64,000 nt of DNA from Fimbriimonas planktonicus (GTDB taxonomy: Bacteria; Armatimonadota; Fimbriimonadia; Fimbriimonadales; Fimbriimonadaceae). The notes under the pieces are model-generated. The model saw only the letters and a list, made by a program, of their open reading frames with translations, was not told the DNA's origin and made no database searches. Location: assembly GCA_965234685.1 (NCBI GenBank), contig OZ248539.1, positions 2,852,001-2,916,000 on the forward strand, written 5' to 3'. Shown in pieces: positions 39,852 through 48,038 of the stretch (its first letter is position 1; every line of letters starts with the position of its first letter). Position numbers and translations under genes: made by a program.

Positions 39852-40166
39852 TTACTTGGAGCCCGCGGCAGCACCAGGGCCGCCGAATCCCAGGCTTGTC
39901 GCTCCGCCTTTGCGACCTCCTCCAGCTGCGCCAGCGAATCCTGCGGGACCACCTGGAGCGCCAAATCCGCCGGCTGCCGTTCCGCCGCCAGCCAGTCCGT
40001 TGGTCATCTTTGTAGAGCCAGCAGGGAGCACCGGCGCGGTTACGTTAGCCTTGGTGACCGCCAATGGAGTCTCTGGAACTCGCTTCGTGAAATACAGAGT
40101 GGTGATTCCGCCGATTGCTAGGACTCCGCACACGATGGAGATGATGAGGTCGTTCTGATTTTTCAT
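39852..40166 (-). CDS. Small membrane-anchored Gly/Ala-rich protein, 104 aa
   Basis: Begins MKNQNDLIISIVCGVLAIGGITTLYF, a clear N-terminal membrane helix, followed by a short polar part and a low-complexity Gly/Ala/Pro tail (residues ~58-104). It looks like an envelope or secretion-associated anchor; no family is recognised. The opposite strand is also open here because of the GC-rich repeats, but it lacks a sensible start. Confidence 0.55.
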   Translation of the reverse strand: MKNQNDLIISIVCGVLAIGGITTLYFTKRVPETPLAVTKANVTAPVLPAGSTKMTNGLAGGGTAAGGFGAPGGPAGFAGAAGGGRKGGATSLGFGGPGAAAGSK

Positions 40167-40232
40167 CGCTGGTTTGATTTATTCTGACGCAGTTTTGCGG
40201 TTCCTGTGTCACATTCCTCTACTTTCTCGAGA

Positions 40233-41768
40233 TTAGTGCCGGAAGTGCCGGGTTCCCGTAAAGACCATCGGAATCCCAAGTTCGTTCGCTTTCGCGATCA
40301 CATCTGGGTCCTTTTTGCTTCCGCCCGGTTGCACAATGGCACCAATCTTCGCCGCCGCCGCAGTTTCAATGCTGTCCGGAAAAGGGAAGAACGCGTCGCT
40401 CGCGAGTGCTGCGCCGATCGCTCCTTCGCCTGCCTGCTCCAACGATAGTCGAACTGATTGGACTCGATTCATCTGCCCTGCACCAACGCCGAGCAACCGA
40501 TCAGCTTTGCCAACTACAATCGCGTTCGATTTGACGTGCGGGATGATTCTCCACAAGAACCGGAGCGATGCCATCTGCTCCTCCGTCGGCTGAACTTCGG
40601 TCACGACTTGCCAATCCTTGCCCGGATCCTCGTCGGAATCTTGAATCAGGGCCCCGCCCCGAATCGTTCGCACGGTCAAGCCGGACTTCGGCTCTGGCAA
40701 AGGTGCCGTCAGCAGCCGAACCTCCTGCCCCCAACCTTTGCGCTCCTGAAACATTGCCAGCGCCTCGTCCGTAAAGCCAACCGCCACGATCACATCGAGC
40801 TTATTGCCCTTCGCCGTCATCGCCGTTGCAGCTTCCGCGTCCAAAATCCCGTTGATCGCTACAACTCCTCCAAATGCGCTAATCGGATCAGCAACTCGGG
40901 CCAATTCAAATGCCTCGCCAAAAGTCGCCGCCGTCGCCGCACCACACGGATTGCCGTGCTTGGTGATCGCACAAGAGATCGGCGGAAGATCCGCGACCAA
41001 CTCCCAAGCGCCATCCGCATCGTTCCAGTTGTTGTAACCCATCTCCCAGCCCCACAGGCTGGTTGCATTTGCGAGTCCTTTTCCGGATAGAGGATCCAGA
41101 TAAAGCGCCCCACGTTGGTGTGGATTCTCTCCGTATCGGAAAGGCTGAGCGCGTCGATATCCGACGGTGAGGGTCTCCGTGAACGCATCGAGGCCTGCCT
41201 TTTCCGTCATGTATCGGGCGATCATCGAGTCATAGAACGCGGTGTGACGGAACGCCTTTGCGGCCAACTCTCTTCGCAAACCTTCACCGTCAATCGAACC
41301 AGCCAATGCTTCAATGACGCGTCCATAGTCCGCGGGATCAACCACAACATAAGTGTTCGCGTGGTTCTTCGCGGCCGCACGAATCATGGCTGGACCGCCG
41401 ATGTCAATCGATTCGACCGCCTCTTCAAAAGTGTGGGGGCCGGAAACGGTCTGCTCGAAAGCGTACAAATTAACGCCGACGACCGAAATCGGAACCATCT
41501 TCAGGGATTCCATCGCCGACCGATGCTCGGCCAGCCGGAGGTCGCCGAGAATCCCACCATGGATCAGTGGGTGTAGGGTCTTGACTCGCCCGTCAAGGGT
41601 TTCCGGAAAGCCGGTGACTTGCGCAACGTCGGCAACGGTTAAACCAGCCTCTCGCAGGCGAGATGCGGTCCCGCCGGTGCTGATAACTTCAAAGCTCAAA
41701 CCTTGGAGGGCCTGAGCGAATTCGACGATGCCGGTTTTGTCGGTAACGGAAAGAAGCGCGCGTGTCAT
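40233..41768 (-). CDS. purH: Bifunctional AICAR transformylase/IMP cyclohydrolase PurH
   Basis: A 511-residue enzyme for the last two steps of IMP synthesis. The N-terminal IMP cyclohydrolase has LLSVTDKTGIVEFA, ISTGGTASRLREAG and GRVKTLHPLIHGGIL. The C-terminal transformylase has GENPHQRGALY, ITKHGNPCGAA and AFGGVVAINGILDAE, ending in VFTGTRHFRH as typical. It uses 10-formyl-THF, which FolD supplies. ATG at 41768; 17 bases separate it from the upstream gene. Confidence 0.96.
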   Translation of the reverse strand: MTRALLSVTDKTGIVEFAQALQGLSFEVISTGGTASRLREAGLTVADVAQVTGFPETLDGRVKTLHPLIHGGILGDLRLAEHRSAMESLKMVPISVVGVNLYAFEQTVSGPHTFEEAVESIDIGGPAMIRAAAKNHANTYVVVDPADYGRVIEALAGSIDGEGLRRELAAKAFRHTAFYDSMIARYMTEKAGLDAFTETLTVGYRRAQPFRYGENPHQRGALYLDPLSGKGLANATSLWGWEMGYNNWNDADGAWELVADLPPISCAITKHGNPCGAATAATFGEAFELARVADPISAFGGVVAINGILDAEAATAMTAKGNKLDVIVAVGFTDEALAMFQERKGWGQEVRLLTAPLPEPKSGLTVRTIRGGALIQDSDEDPGKDWQVVTEVQPTEEQMASLRFLWRIIPHVKSNAIVVGKADRLLGVGAGQMNRVQSVRLSLEQAGEGAIGAALASDAFFPFPDSIETAAAAKIGAIVQPGGSKKDPDVIAKANELGIPMVFTGTRHFRH

Positions 41769-41785
41769 AGCTATGCGTGGAACGG

Positions 41786-43417
41786 TTATCGTCCGGCCGT
41801 TGAAGGACCGGTTGTGCCGCCGGTGGTGATATCTCCCGGTGGTGTTGTGCCAACTCCCGGCGATCCGCCGTCGGTTGCCGGTGGCGGTACATCAGGCTTG
41901 TCGATGTACTCAATCGTGATCTGGCGCGGCAATCGCCGTCCCCGATCATCGATCGCGGTCAACGTGAAGGTGGTCTTCGCGTCGATCGTAAATTCGCGCT
42001 CACCCTTGAGCTCAACTTCAAACTGTTCGCCGGTTGAAGACTTCAGTTCAACCCGCGCTGCTCGCGTCACCTGCCAAGAAATCGAAACGGCATTGTCAAA
42101 CGGCTCAACTCTCGTTTTGTTCGCGGTGAACTCGAGAATCTGCGCTTCCGATTCATCGTAAACCTGAATCTGAATCGACTTGACCGTCGCAATTCCTAGC
42201 TTGTTCTTCGCGCTGATCTCATAAGTTTGGAGGCCAGGCTCCGCGTCGGTCGGAATCGCGATTTCGACTCGGCTGAGTGTCGTATCAATGTCCTTATTCC
42301 CAGGTCCGAGGGTGGCCGAAACAACCGCGGAACTGAATTTGTAATTCAAGAAGAACGAACTGCCCACCCGAACGCGAGTTGCCGACGCCTTCAATGATAG
42401 GATTTGCGGTTCGGGAACAACTTCCGGCTCGGCGATCTTGATCGTGACCGGATCCGACTTCGTGGTCATGTTGTCCCGCTTAGCCTGTGCAAAAATCGTT
42501 ACCGAGTCTTTCTGCTCAACCTTGAACGTGAAAACGCCTTCCGGGTTGCCATTTTCAAGCAAGACCGTTCCATCCTCAAGAATCAGATTGACCCGGCTAC
42601 GTTCGGAGGATTCCCAGCTCAGCTTAACTTCATCGCCGCGGGTGACCTGCAAAAGATCGGCGCGCAAACCCACCGCCGGTGGCTTCGGCATGTTGATAAA
42701 CCAAAGGAACGCGAGCAACGCAGCAATGACAATCGCGGCGAGGCTGCCGGGCGTCAAAAGTGACCGCTGCTCGAGCTGACCCTGTGTCACCGCAGAAACG
42801 GAGCCGTGTTCCACGCTTCGTGCGGTGACGCTAAATCCGATCAAACGGCTCTGAGCGATGACGTTCGTCTTTCTCGGCTTGACCTCGACAGAAACAGTTT
42901 TCGTCTGTCCCGGTCCGAGTTGGATGCGTTCGTCGCTGAACTCGTATGCGCACGCATCTTCGGGATCGCTTCCGACCAACTGAACCGTGTGCGGCGTGTT
43001 GCCGAGGTTCATGACCGATAGCTCAAAAACGTTGCGCTTCGTCGTCGGCGATACGTAACCCTTGCGTGGGTTCACCTCCATGCTCAGGGTATGGAACGGC
43101 TTGATTTCCAGGATGCCCTGCGCCTGTCGCGTCTCTCCAGTCCCGAGGCTTCGAACTTTGACAACGAATGGATAGTGACCGGCTAGGCTCTCGCTCTCTC
43201 GCGGTGGTTTGAAGAACGCCTTTTCTTCTGCGGTTTCGCCGGGTCGAACTTCAATTTCTGGAACGGGAATTGCCTTCCAGACCGTGTCGATGCCCTCGAT
43301 CTCGATCTCAAATCGGTCCGATTCGGCGCCGCGATTTGTGATGGAGATAGACAGTGGAGTCGTGGTTCCCGCTTCCACCGGCACCACGTCCTGACTCAGG
43401 AGGACGCTGAAGCTCAT
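41786..43417 (-). CDS. Membrane-spanning protein with Ig-like beta domains, 543 aa
   Basis: The ATG at 43417 gives MSFSVLLSQDVVPVEAGTTTPLSISI, the start of an NPCBM/NEW-like beta domain (residues 1-~110, with NRGAESDRFEIEIEG). A second similar domain follows (SVMNLGNTPHTVQLVG). A single membrane helix sits at about 219-243 (SLAAIVIAALLAFLWFINM), so the N-half is probably cytoplasmic and the C-half outside. After it come three beta-rich repeats (each with a V-L-S-W or ISWQV core) and a Pro/Gly/Thr tail. No signal peptide is seen. Function unknown; a few bacteria have similar COG1470-like proteins. Confidence 0.6.
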   Translation of the reverse strand: MSFSVLLSQDVVPVEAGTTTPLSISITNRGAESDRFEIEIEGIDTVWKAIPVPEIEVRPGETAEEKAFFKPPRESESLAGHYPFVVKVRSLGTGETRQAQGILEIKPFHTLSMEVNPRKGYVSPTTKRNVFELSVMNLGNTPHTVQLVGSDPEDACAYEFSDERIQLGPGQTKTVSVEVKPRKTNVIAQSRLIGFSVTARSVEHGSVSAVTQGQLEQRSLLTPGSLAAIVIAALLAFLWFINMPKPPAVGLRADLLQVTRGDEVKLSWESSERSRVNLILEDGTVLLENGNPEGVFTFKVEQKDSVTIFAQAKRDNMTTKSDPVTIKIAEPEVVPEPQILSLKASATRVRVGSSFFLNYKFSSAVVSATLGPGNKDIDTTLSRVEIAIPTDAEPGLQTYEISAKNKLGIATVKSIQIQVYDESEAQILEFTANKTRVEPFDNAVSISWQVTRAARVELKSSTGEQFEVELKGEREFTIDAKTTFTLTAIDDRGRRLPRQITIEYIDKPDVPPPATDGGSPGVGTTPPGDITTGGTTGPSTAGR

Positions 43418-43475
43418 CGAATGGCAGGGTACCAGACCCATTCGTCATGCAAGAAGGATCACGCACAATCGTATT

Positions 43476-44711
43476 GTGAAGACCGCCGAAATCGTCTCTG
43501 TAGGCACCGAGCTCCTGCTGGGGCAAATCATCGATACCCATGCCCCGGTAATGGCGCAAATCCTAGCGGAGTGCGGGATTGGTTGCCAACGGCGCTCCAC
43601 CATTGGCGATAACTTTAACCGCCTGACCGATGCCTTGCGTGAGAGCCTTAGCCGGGCGGATGTTCTGGTGACCATCGGCGGTCTTGGTCCAACGATGGAT
43701 GACCTCACCCGCGATGCCATTGCGGCCGCGCTTGGCGATAGCCTGGTTCGAGACGAAGCTTACGAGACCGAACTTCGCGCCTGGTTTGCAAGCCGGAACT
43801 ATGAGTTTGCCGAGTCGAATGCCAAGCAAGCCGATCGACCCGAGTCTGGCGTTACGATAAAGAACCCGTTTGGCACCGCTCCCGGCCTGCTTTGCCAAAA
43901 GAATGGCAAAGTCGTCATCGCCCTCCCTGGACCCAAAGGCGAATTCGTGCCGATGGCGCAAGGGCCGGTTCGAGAATTTCTTGAGACCCTCGGCGGCGGC
44001 GTCATCCACTCGCGAGTTCTGCGCGTAATTGGGATCGGCGAAAGCATGGTTGAGCAAATGCTCGCGGAACTCATGGATGCCGAGAATCCCACCGTGGCGC
44101 CTTATGCGCACACTGGCGAAGTCCACCTGCGTGTGACCGCTCGGGCAAAGACAAAGGCCGAAGCCAATGTCCTGATCGATCCCGTAGAGGCCCAGATTCG
44201 ATCGATCTTGGGCGATCACCTGTATGGCACCGACGACACCACCCTCGAGGAGAGTTTGCTGCGGGTGCTCGAGTCGAAAGGACAAACCGTTGCCGTTGCC
44301 GAAAGCATGACCGGCGGACAACTTGCGGGGCGGTTGACCGCCGTCCCTGGCGCTTCGAAGGTGTTTATCGGCGGCTGGGTCACCTACACCGTTTCGATGA
44401 AGGAGAACGCCCTTGGTATTCCTGGAGACCTGATTTCGGAGCACGGACCCGTGAGCGCGGCCGTGGCCGGTCAGATGGCCATCGCTGCCCGAATTCGATC
44501 GGGTGCGACTTTCGGAATCGCCATCACAGGCAATGCTGGACCGACTGCGGACGTGGACGGAAAACCGGTTGGCTTGGTCTTCATTTCGACCTCCACACAG
44601 AGCGGAACCAAGGTCGAGGAATTGAAGCTACGTGGAACCCGAGAAGACATCCAGCGCCGTGCCACCCAGACCGCCCTTAGCCTGCTCCTCGATGTCGCGA
44701 AAGCGGACTAA
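43476..44711 (+). CDS. cinA: CinA-family nicotinamide-nucleotide amidase
   Basis: A 411-residue full-length CinA. The N-terminal molybdopterin-binding-like domain has EIVSVGTELLLGQIIDTHA and TIGGLGPTMDDLTRDAIA. The C-terminal deamidase domain has VAVAESMTGGQLAGRLTAVPGAS, GGWVTYTVSMKENALGI and ITGNAGPTADVDGKPVGLVF. It recycles NMN by pyrazinamidase-like deamidation, and the N-domain handles ADP-ribose. GTG start at 43476, divergent from the beta-domain protein across 58 bases. Confidence 0.94.
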   Translation: MKTAEIVSVGTELLLGQIIDTHAPVMAQILAECGIGCQRRSTIGDNFNRLTDALRESLSRADVLVTIGGLGPTMDDLTRDAIAAALGDSLVRDEAYETELRAWFASRNYEFAESNAKQADRPESGVTIKNPFGTAPGLLCQKNGKVVIALPGPKGEFVPMAQGPVREFLETLGGGVIHSRVLRVIGIGESMVEQMLAELMDAENPTVAPYAHTGEVHLRVTARAKTKAEANVLIDPVEAQIRSILGDHLYGTDDTTLEESLLRVLESKGQTVAVAESMTGGQLAGRLTAVPGASKVFIGGWVTYTVSMKENALGIPGDLISEHGPVSAAVAGQMAIAARIRSGATFGIAITGNAGPTADVDGKPVGLVFISTSTQSGTKVEELKLRGTREDIQRRATQTALSLLLDVAKAD

Positions 44712-45931
44712 GGGATCGGTTCGAGCACTAAATCTGGGGCAAGGCCCGACTGGTCGGTCTCGCCCCCGTTATCCTGCCCATCCGCTCCCACGCTGTACAC
44801 CCGCGTAAATCGTCCGTCAGGCAAAAATCCGAAGTCGGTGCCGCTGAACGGGTCAGTTCGAACGGCCTCGCTGAACTTTGTGATCGAAACCGGCGCGTTC
44901 TGATCTAGCAATCGTGCTCGTTCAAGCATCGTTGCGATGATCAGCAAGCGAGTACGCGCAACCGTGCGATCATATTTGCTGAACATCGGAGTCCACGTGC
45001 CCAGATAGTGCGCCGCAACCTTTCGCCAAACGCGCTTGTCGTCAAACTCTTTCGGCTTCCGCTTGCTTGCGCCCTTCTCCGAATGCTCTAGCGCTTGCTT
45101 GACGCGCTCTTGCCGTTCCGCTTCTAATCCGGCAAAGAAGGCCGCGTTCTTGTCTCCGCCCTTGTTCGATTTCAGGTACTTGGCAATCGTATCGCCATCG
45201 GGCAAGAAGGTTTTCTCAATCGTTGCCCAGTCGTCCTTCTGCACTTGGCTCGCGAGCAACCCAAGCGAAACGGACTGGTTCTTGCCTTCGTTTTCAATCG
45301 TCGGTTTCAAACTCGGCGAGCGGGCAAGCACGGCTTTCAGTCCCCCAACGTATTTCCAAAGCTGAGAAACGGTGAGTCGGTTGAGCAACGGCATGCTGGC
45401 AACGCGAATCTCGTCCGCAATCGTAGAGCCCAAGTCGAGATCAATCGCGTCTCCGCCCATAAGGTCGAAGGCAAATTTCATTCCATCGATGCTGAGGGCC
45501 TGTGCCTCGTCAAGCTTTCCGCCTGCGATGGCATCGGCAATCTGCCACGTAAAGATCCGGCCAAGTAGCCGCCAGGACGCTCGGCGAGAAACCATCTCCG
45601 GACTGCCGACCGAGCCCTGAGCACTGTAATCCCAAGTGCATTTCAGCTTGGTGCCACTACGAACCATGGCAATCGCTTTCGCCCCTTTGGTCGTTGCCGT
45701 GGCGCGTTGGGTCTCGTAAAACTTGGTTGACGTGATCAAATTCGGGAGCGACCGCTGGACCTCAAGGGCTGCTAAACCGTACCGGTCAAACGCATCTTGT
45801 GTTCCCGAAACCGGCTGTCTCAGCGTCTCGGGTGCCGGAAACGTCGGCATCGTCGCTTTCGCCCCGAACTGGCATCCGGTCCCGATTCCAAGAGTCGCCA
45901 GCCCTACCATCCATGGCAATGCGCGTCGCAT
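44708..45931 (-). CDS. Putative lipoprotein, 407 aa, unknown function
   Basis: Begins with MRRALPWMVGLATLGIGTGCQFG, a signal with lipobox GTGC, so it is probably lipid-anchored. The rest is helical. The C-terminus contains a SGTDFGFLPDGRFTRVYSVGADGQDNGG-type segment, a pattern found near the end of several uncharacterised envelope proteins. No catalytic motif is seen. The stop overlaps the convergent cinA by 4 bases. Confidence 0.65.
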   Translation of the reverse strand: MRRALPWMVGLATLGIGTGCQFGAKATMPTFPAPETLRQPVSGTQDAFDRYGLAALEVQRSLPNLITSTKFYETQRATATTKGAKAIAMVRSGTKLKCTWDYSAQGSVGSPEMVSRRASWRLLGRIFTWQIADAIAGGKLDEAQALSIDGMKFAFDLMGGDAIDLDLGSTIADEIRVASMPLLNRLTVSQLWKYVGGLKAVLARSPSLKPTIENEGKNQSVSLGLLASQVQKDDWATIEKTFLPDGDTIAKYLKSNKGGDKNAAFFAGLEAERQERVKQALEHSEKGASKRKPKEFDDKRVWRKVAAHYLGTWTPMFSKYDRTVARTRLLIIATMLERARLLDQNAPVSITKFSEAVRTDPFSGTDFGFLPDGRFTRVYSVGADGQDNGGETDQSGLAPDLVLEPIP

Positions 45932-46024
45932 TTCGAGAATCTACCGTACACCAGCCACCCGGGCGTTCCCTTCCGAACGGTTGGGGGGTTAGACTAGCCG
46001 AAGTTTCGTCTGGAGACCTATGGA

Positions 46025-46954
46025 ATGAAAGGTGTAATTCTTGCTGCCGGAAAAGGAAGTCGTTTGTATCCCGCCACGCACATCGTGCCCAAGCCGTTGC
46101 TGCCGATGGCAAACCGGATCACCCTGCACTACGCTCTGGATCGGTTGACCGAAATGGGCATCAAGGACATCTGCGTCGTCGTTGGCGAGAATGAACCGAA
46201 AATGCGGGCTGCCCTCGGCGATGGTTCCGATTACGGTGTGAACCTTTCGTATGTCCGCCAAACCGAACCCAAGGGCCTTGCTCATGCGGTCGGGTTTGCA
46301 AAGGAGTTCGTCGGCGACGACACTTTTGCGCTGTACCTTGGCGACGCCATCTACGGCTCCGGCTTCGCGGAACACAAGAAGAAGTTTGAAGAATCCGGGG
46401 CGGCAAACCTCAACATCGTAAAGCCCGTGCCGGACCCATCCCGATTTGGCGTTGCCAATGTCGAAGGCGATCGAATTGTCAAGCTCGTTGAGAAGCCTAA
46501 GAATCCCGAGTCCAATCTGGCTATGGCCGGGCTTTACTTCTTCGGTCCTGAGCTTTGGTCGGTGTTGCCCGACCTGCAGCCAAGCGGGCGAGGCGAGTAC
46601 GAAATCACCGATGCGATTCAGATGTTGATCGACCGAGGACACATGGTTCTCGCGGGCGAGTTCGATGATGCTTGGTTCGATACCGGAACCTTGGATTCCT
46701 ATCTCGAAACCACTGCCTACCTCGCCAAGGGTGAAAACCTCATCGCGGGAACGGTGAACGGCGAAATTGGGTCTGGCGTAGTTATCGGTGAGGGTGCAGA
46801 ACTGACCTGCGAAAAAATTGAGGATTCCGTCATTCTTCCTGGGGCAAAAGTCTCAGTGAGCGGCGTCATCCGGCACTCGCTCATTGGCGGCACGGTCAAT
46901 TCCACTGGTTCGGTTGAGAGCCAAATATTGCATGGTGACTATCAAGGCGAATAA
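46025..46954 (+). CDS. Sugar-1-phosphate nucleotidyltransferase
   Basis: A 309-residue NTP transferase of the RmlA/GlmU group. The nucleotide loop is ILAAGKGSRLYPATHIVPKPLLPM. Substrate and metal motifs are EPKGLAHAVGFAKEFVGDD, YLGDAIY and DAWFDTGTLDSYLET, as in glucose-1-phosphate thymidylyl- or uridylyltransferases. A C-terminal segment (residues ~240-305) with I-G-x-G-V-x-I and SVILPGAKVS repeats forms a short left-handed helix. A GGAG lies about 10 bases before the ATG. The next gene starts inside its 3' end. Confidence 0.88.
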   Translation: MKGVILAAGKGSRLYPATHIVPKPLLPMANRITLHYALDRLTEMGIKDICVVVGENEPKMRAALGDGSDYGVNLSYVRQTEPKGLAHAVGFAKEFVGDDTFALYLGDAIYGSGFAEHKKKFEESGAANLNIVKPVPDPSRFGVANVEGDRIVKLVEKPKNPESNLAMAGLYFFGPELWSVLPDLQPSGRGEYEITDAIQMLIDRGHMVLAGEFDDAWFDTGTLDSYLETTAYLAKGENLIAGTVNGEIGSGVVIGEGAELTCEKIEDSVILPGAKVSVSGVIRHSLIGGTVNSTGSVESQILHGDYQGE

Positions 46955-47519
46955 AGCGCTCAGCGGATTTCTGCTGGCTGGCATCTTGGCCCTCACCGGT
47001 TGCCAGCTCCAAAATCGGATCACCGGGCAGCGCGAGCTTGATCGCACAGAAGCCCTTCTCCGGGCGGCATGGCTCAATGCGAACGAAGAGGCCCTGCGGC
47101 TCTCCGCTGCGAGCTCGCTCCAGGCGAAAATCGTTGCGCGAGACGAGCTCGTTGACTTGCAGGCCCAAATTGCAAACACGCGAAAGCCGAAGTCGATGGA
47201 CAACTTGCGACTGGCATACGTTGAGGAGCACATCGCGAAGCTGGATGCGGCCATCCAAGTGGACGAGGCGAAGCAACAATTGGACCGCCGACTGAAAGAA
47301 GCAAAGTCTTGGCCGGAAAACTTAAAAAAATCGAGCGCTCAAGTTCGTCAAATCCTGGAGAAAACGGATGATCAGGTCCAGTCATTAATGGCCGAGATCG
47401 AAGAGGGCCAGAGCAACTACAAGGCCGCCGAGAACACGATGAACGAAATCTGGGGTCGGCTCAAAACGGCCGGCGCCATTCTCCCGAATTCAAAATCAGG
47501 TCAAGACAAACAAAAATAG
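46932..47519 (+). CDS. Putative coiled-coil lipoprotein
   Basis: The ATG at 46932 lies inside the 3' end of the nucleotidyltransferase gene (23-base overlap) and gives MVTIKANKALSGFLLAGILALTGC, a lipoprotein signal with lipobox LTGC. The mature ~170 residues are almost entirely charged helix with heptad-like Leu/Ala spacing (RELDRTEALLRAAWLNANEEAL..., VEEHIAKLDAAIQVDEAKQQL...). It is probably an envelope-anchored coiled coil. No family is recognised. A strong shared hairpin follows its stop. Confidence 0.7.
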   Translation: MVTIKANKALSGFLLAGILALTGCQLQNRITGQRELDRTEALLRAAWLNANEEALRLSAASSLQAKIVARDELVDLQAQIANTRKPKSMDNLRLAYVEEHIAKLDAAIQVDEAKQQLDRRLKEAKSWPENLKKSSAQVRQILEKTDDQVQSLMAEIEEGQSNYKAAENTMNEIWGRLKTAGAILPNSKSGQDKQK

Positions 47520-47543
47520 GTCACCAGAGCAAGCTCTGGTGAC
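47520..47543. terminator. Bidirectional terminator between two convergent lipoprotein genes
   Basis: A perfect 11-bp stem GTCACCAGAGC / GCTCTGGTGAC with an AA centre starts just after the coiled-coil lipoprotein stop. On the minus strand it is followed by CTATTTTTGTTTG, a good T-run, so it is a proper intrinsic terminator for the small lipoprotein gene and a likely stop for the plus-strand transcript. Confidence 0.75.
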
Positions 47544-47564
47544 CCGGTCGTTGAACCGAAAGGC

Positions 47565-47705
47565 TTATTCGCCTTCTGGCTTTTCGGCTGGCGTCTTGGT
47601 TTCTGCTGGCTTGGTTTCGCCCTCAGCTGCTGGCTGGCTGCAGCCAGCGAGAATGCCACCGATAACGGCGAATGCGAATGCGAATGCGAAAATCTTCTTG
47701 GTCAT
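47565..47705 (-). CDS. Small lipoprotein, 46 aa
   Basis: ATG at 47705, stop TAA at 47565-47567. It encodes a basic start, a repeated Phe-Ala hydrophobic run (IFAFAFAFAVIGGILAGC) with lipobox LAGC, and a 24-residue tail rich in Glu, Lys, Pro and Thr. A strong Shine-Dalgarno AGGAG lies 7 bases before the ATG, one of the best in the window. It is flanked downstream by a strong terminator. Short acidic lipoproteins of this kind may act as entericidin-like or spacer proteins; function unknown. Confidence 0.7.
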   Translation of the reverse strand: MTKKIFAFAFAFAVIGGILAGCSQPAAEGETKPAETKTPAEKPEGE

Positions 47706-48038
47706 AACTAATCTCCTCTTGCTTGATTCAGCCTAGGACTTCGTTTGCGAACATTCGAACCTAACCAGACTGGATTGCACCGAGATTATAGACAAGAATT
47801 CCGATATCCGCAACGGTGAGTTAAATTTCTCCGCCATATGTCCCGCTTTTTCTGGGTAACTTACGGTTTCGATGGGCGGGCAGCACATCCCTACAAACCT
47901 AATTCCGAGCGAAAACGGCCGCCGTTTTCGGATGTCTCGTCGGAGCTAGGGGAGCTGGGCTTGCCTTCTGAACTTTCCTGCCTCCCCGAAATTTCCTTGT
48001 CCTTTCATTTCTCCAAGCCCGGTCCATCGAGAATCTGA
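47706..48038. other. Intergenic region between the small lipoprotein and argD-argF
   Basis: About 330 bases with divergent promoters. It contains the hairpin at 47910-47930. A plus-strand open frame at 47838-48038 ends on the base before the fusion gene, but has no Shine-Dalgarno, no domain and arginine-repressor-like sites were not found, so it is not called as a gene. Confidence 0.45.
47910..47930 (+). promoter_or_regulatory. Perfect hairpin in the argD-argF leader
   Basis: CGAAAACGG / CCGTTTTCG arms around a 3-base centre lie about 110 bases before the fusion gene. No T-run follows. It could be an operator or leader structure for arginine genes. Confidence 0.4.

Noticed and set aside
39856..40158. 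Plus-strand frame opposite the 104-aa membrane protein
   Set aside because: Pro/Ala repeats with no signal; the minus strand has a clear membrane helix at its start.
47838..48038. 66-codon frame ending just before the ArgD-ArgF gene
   Set aside because: No Shine-Dalgarno, no domain and no sign of a leader peptide; it covers a hairpin.
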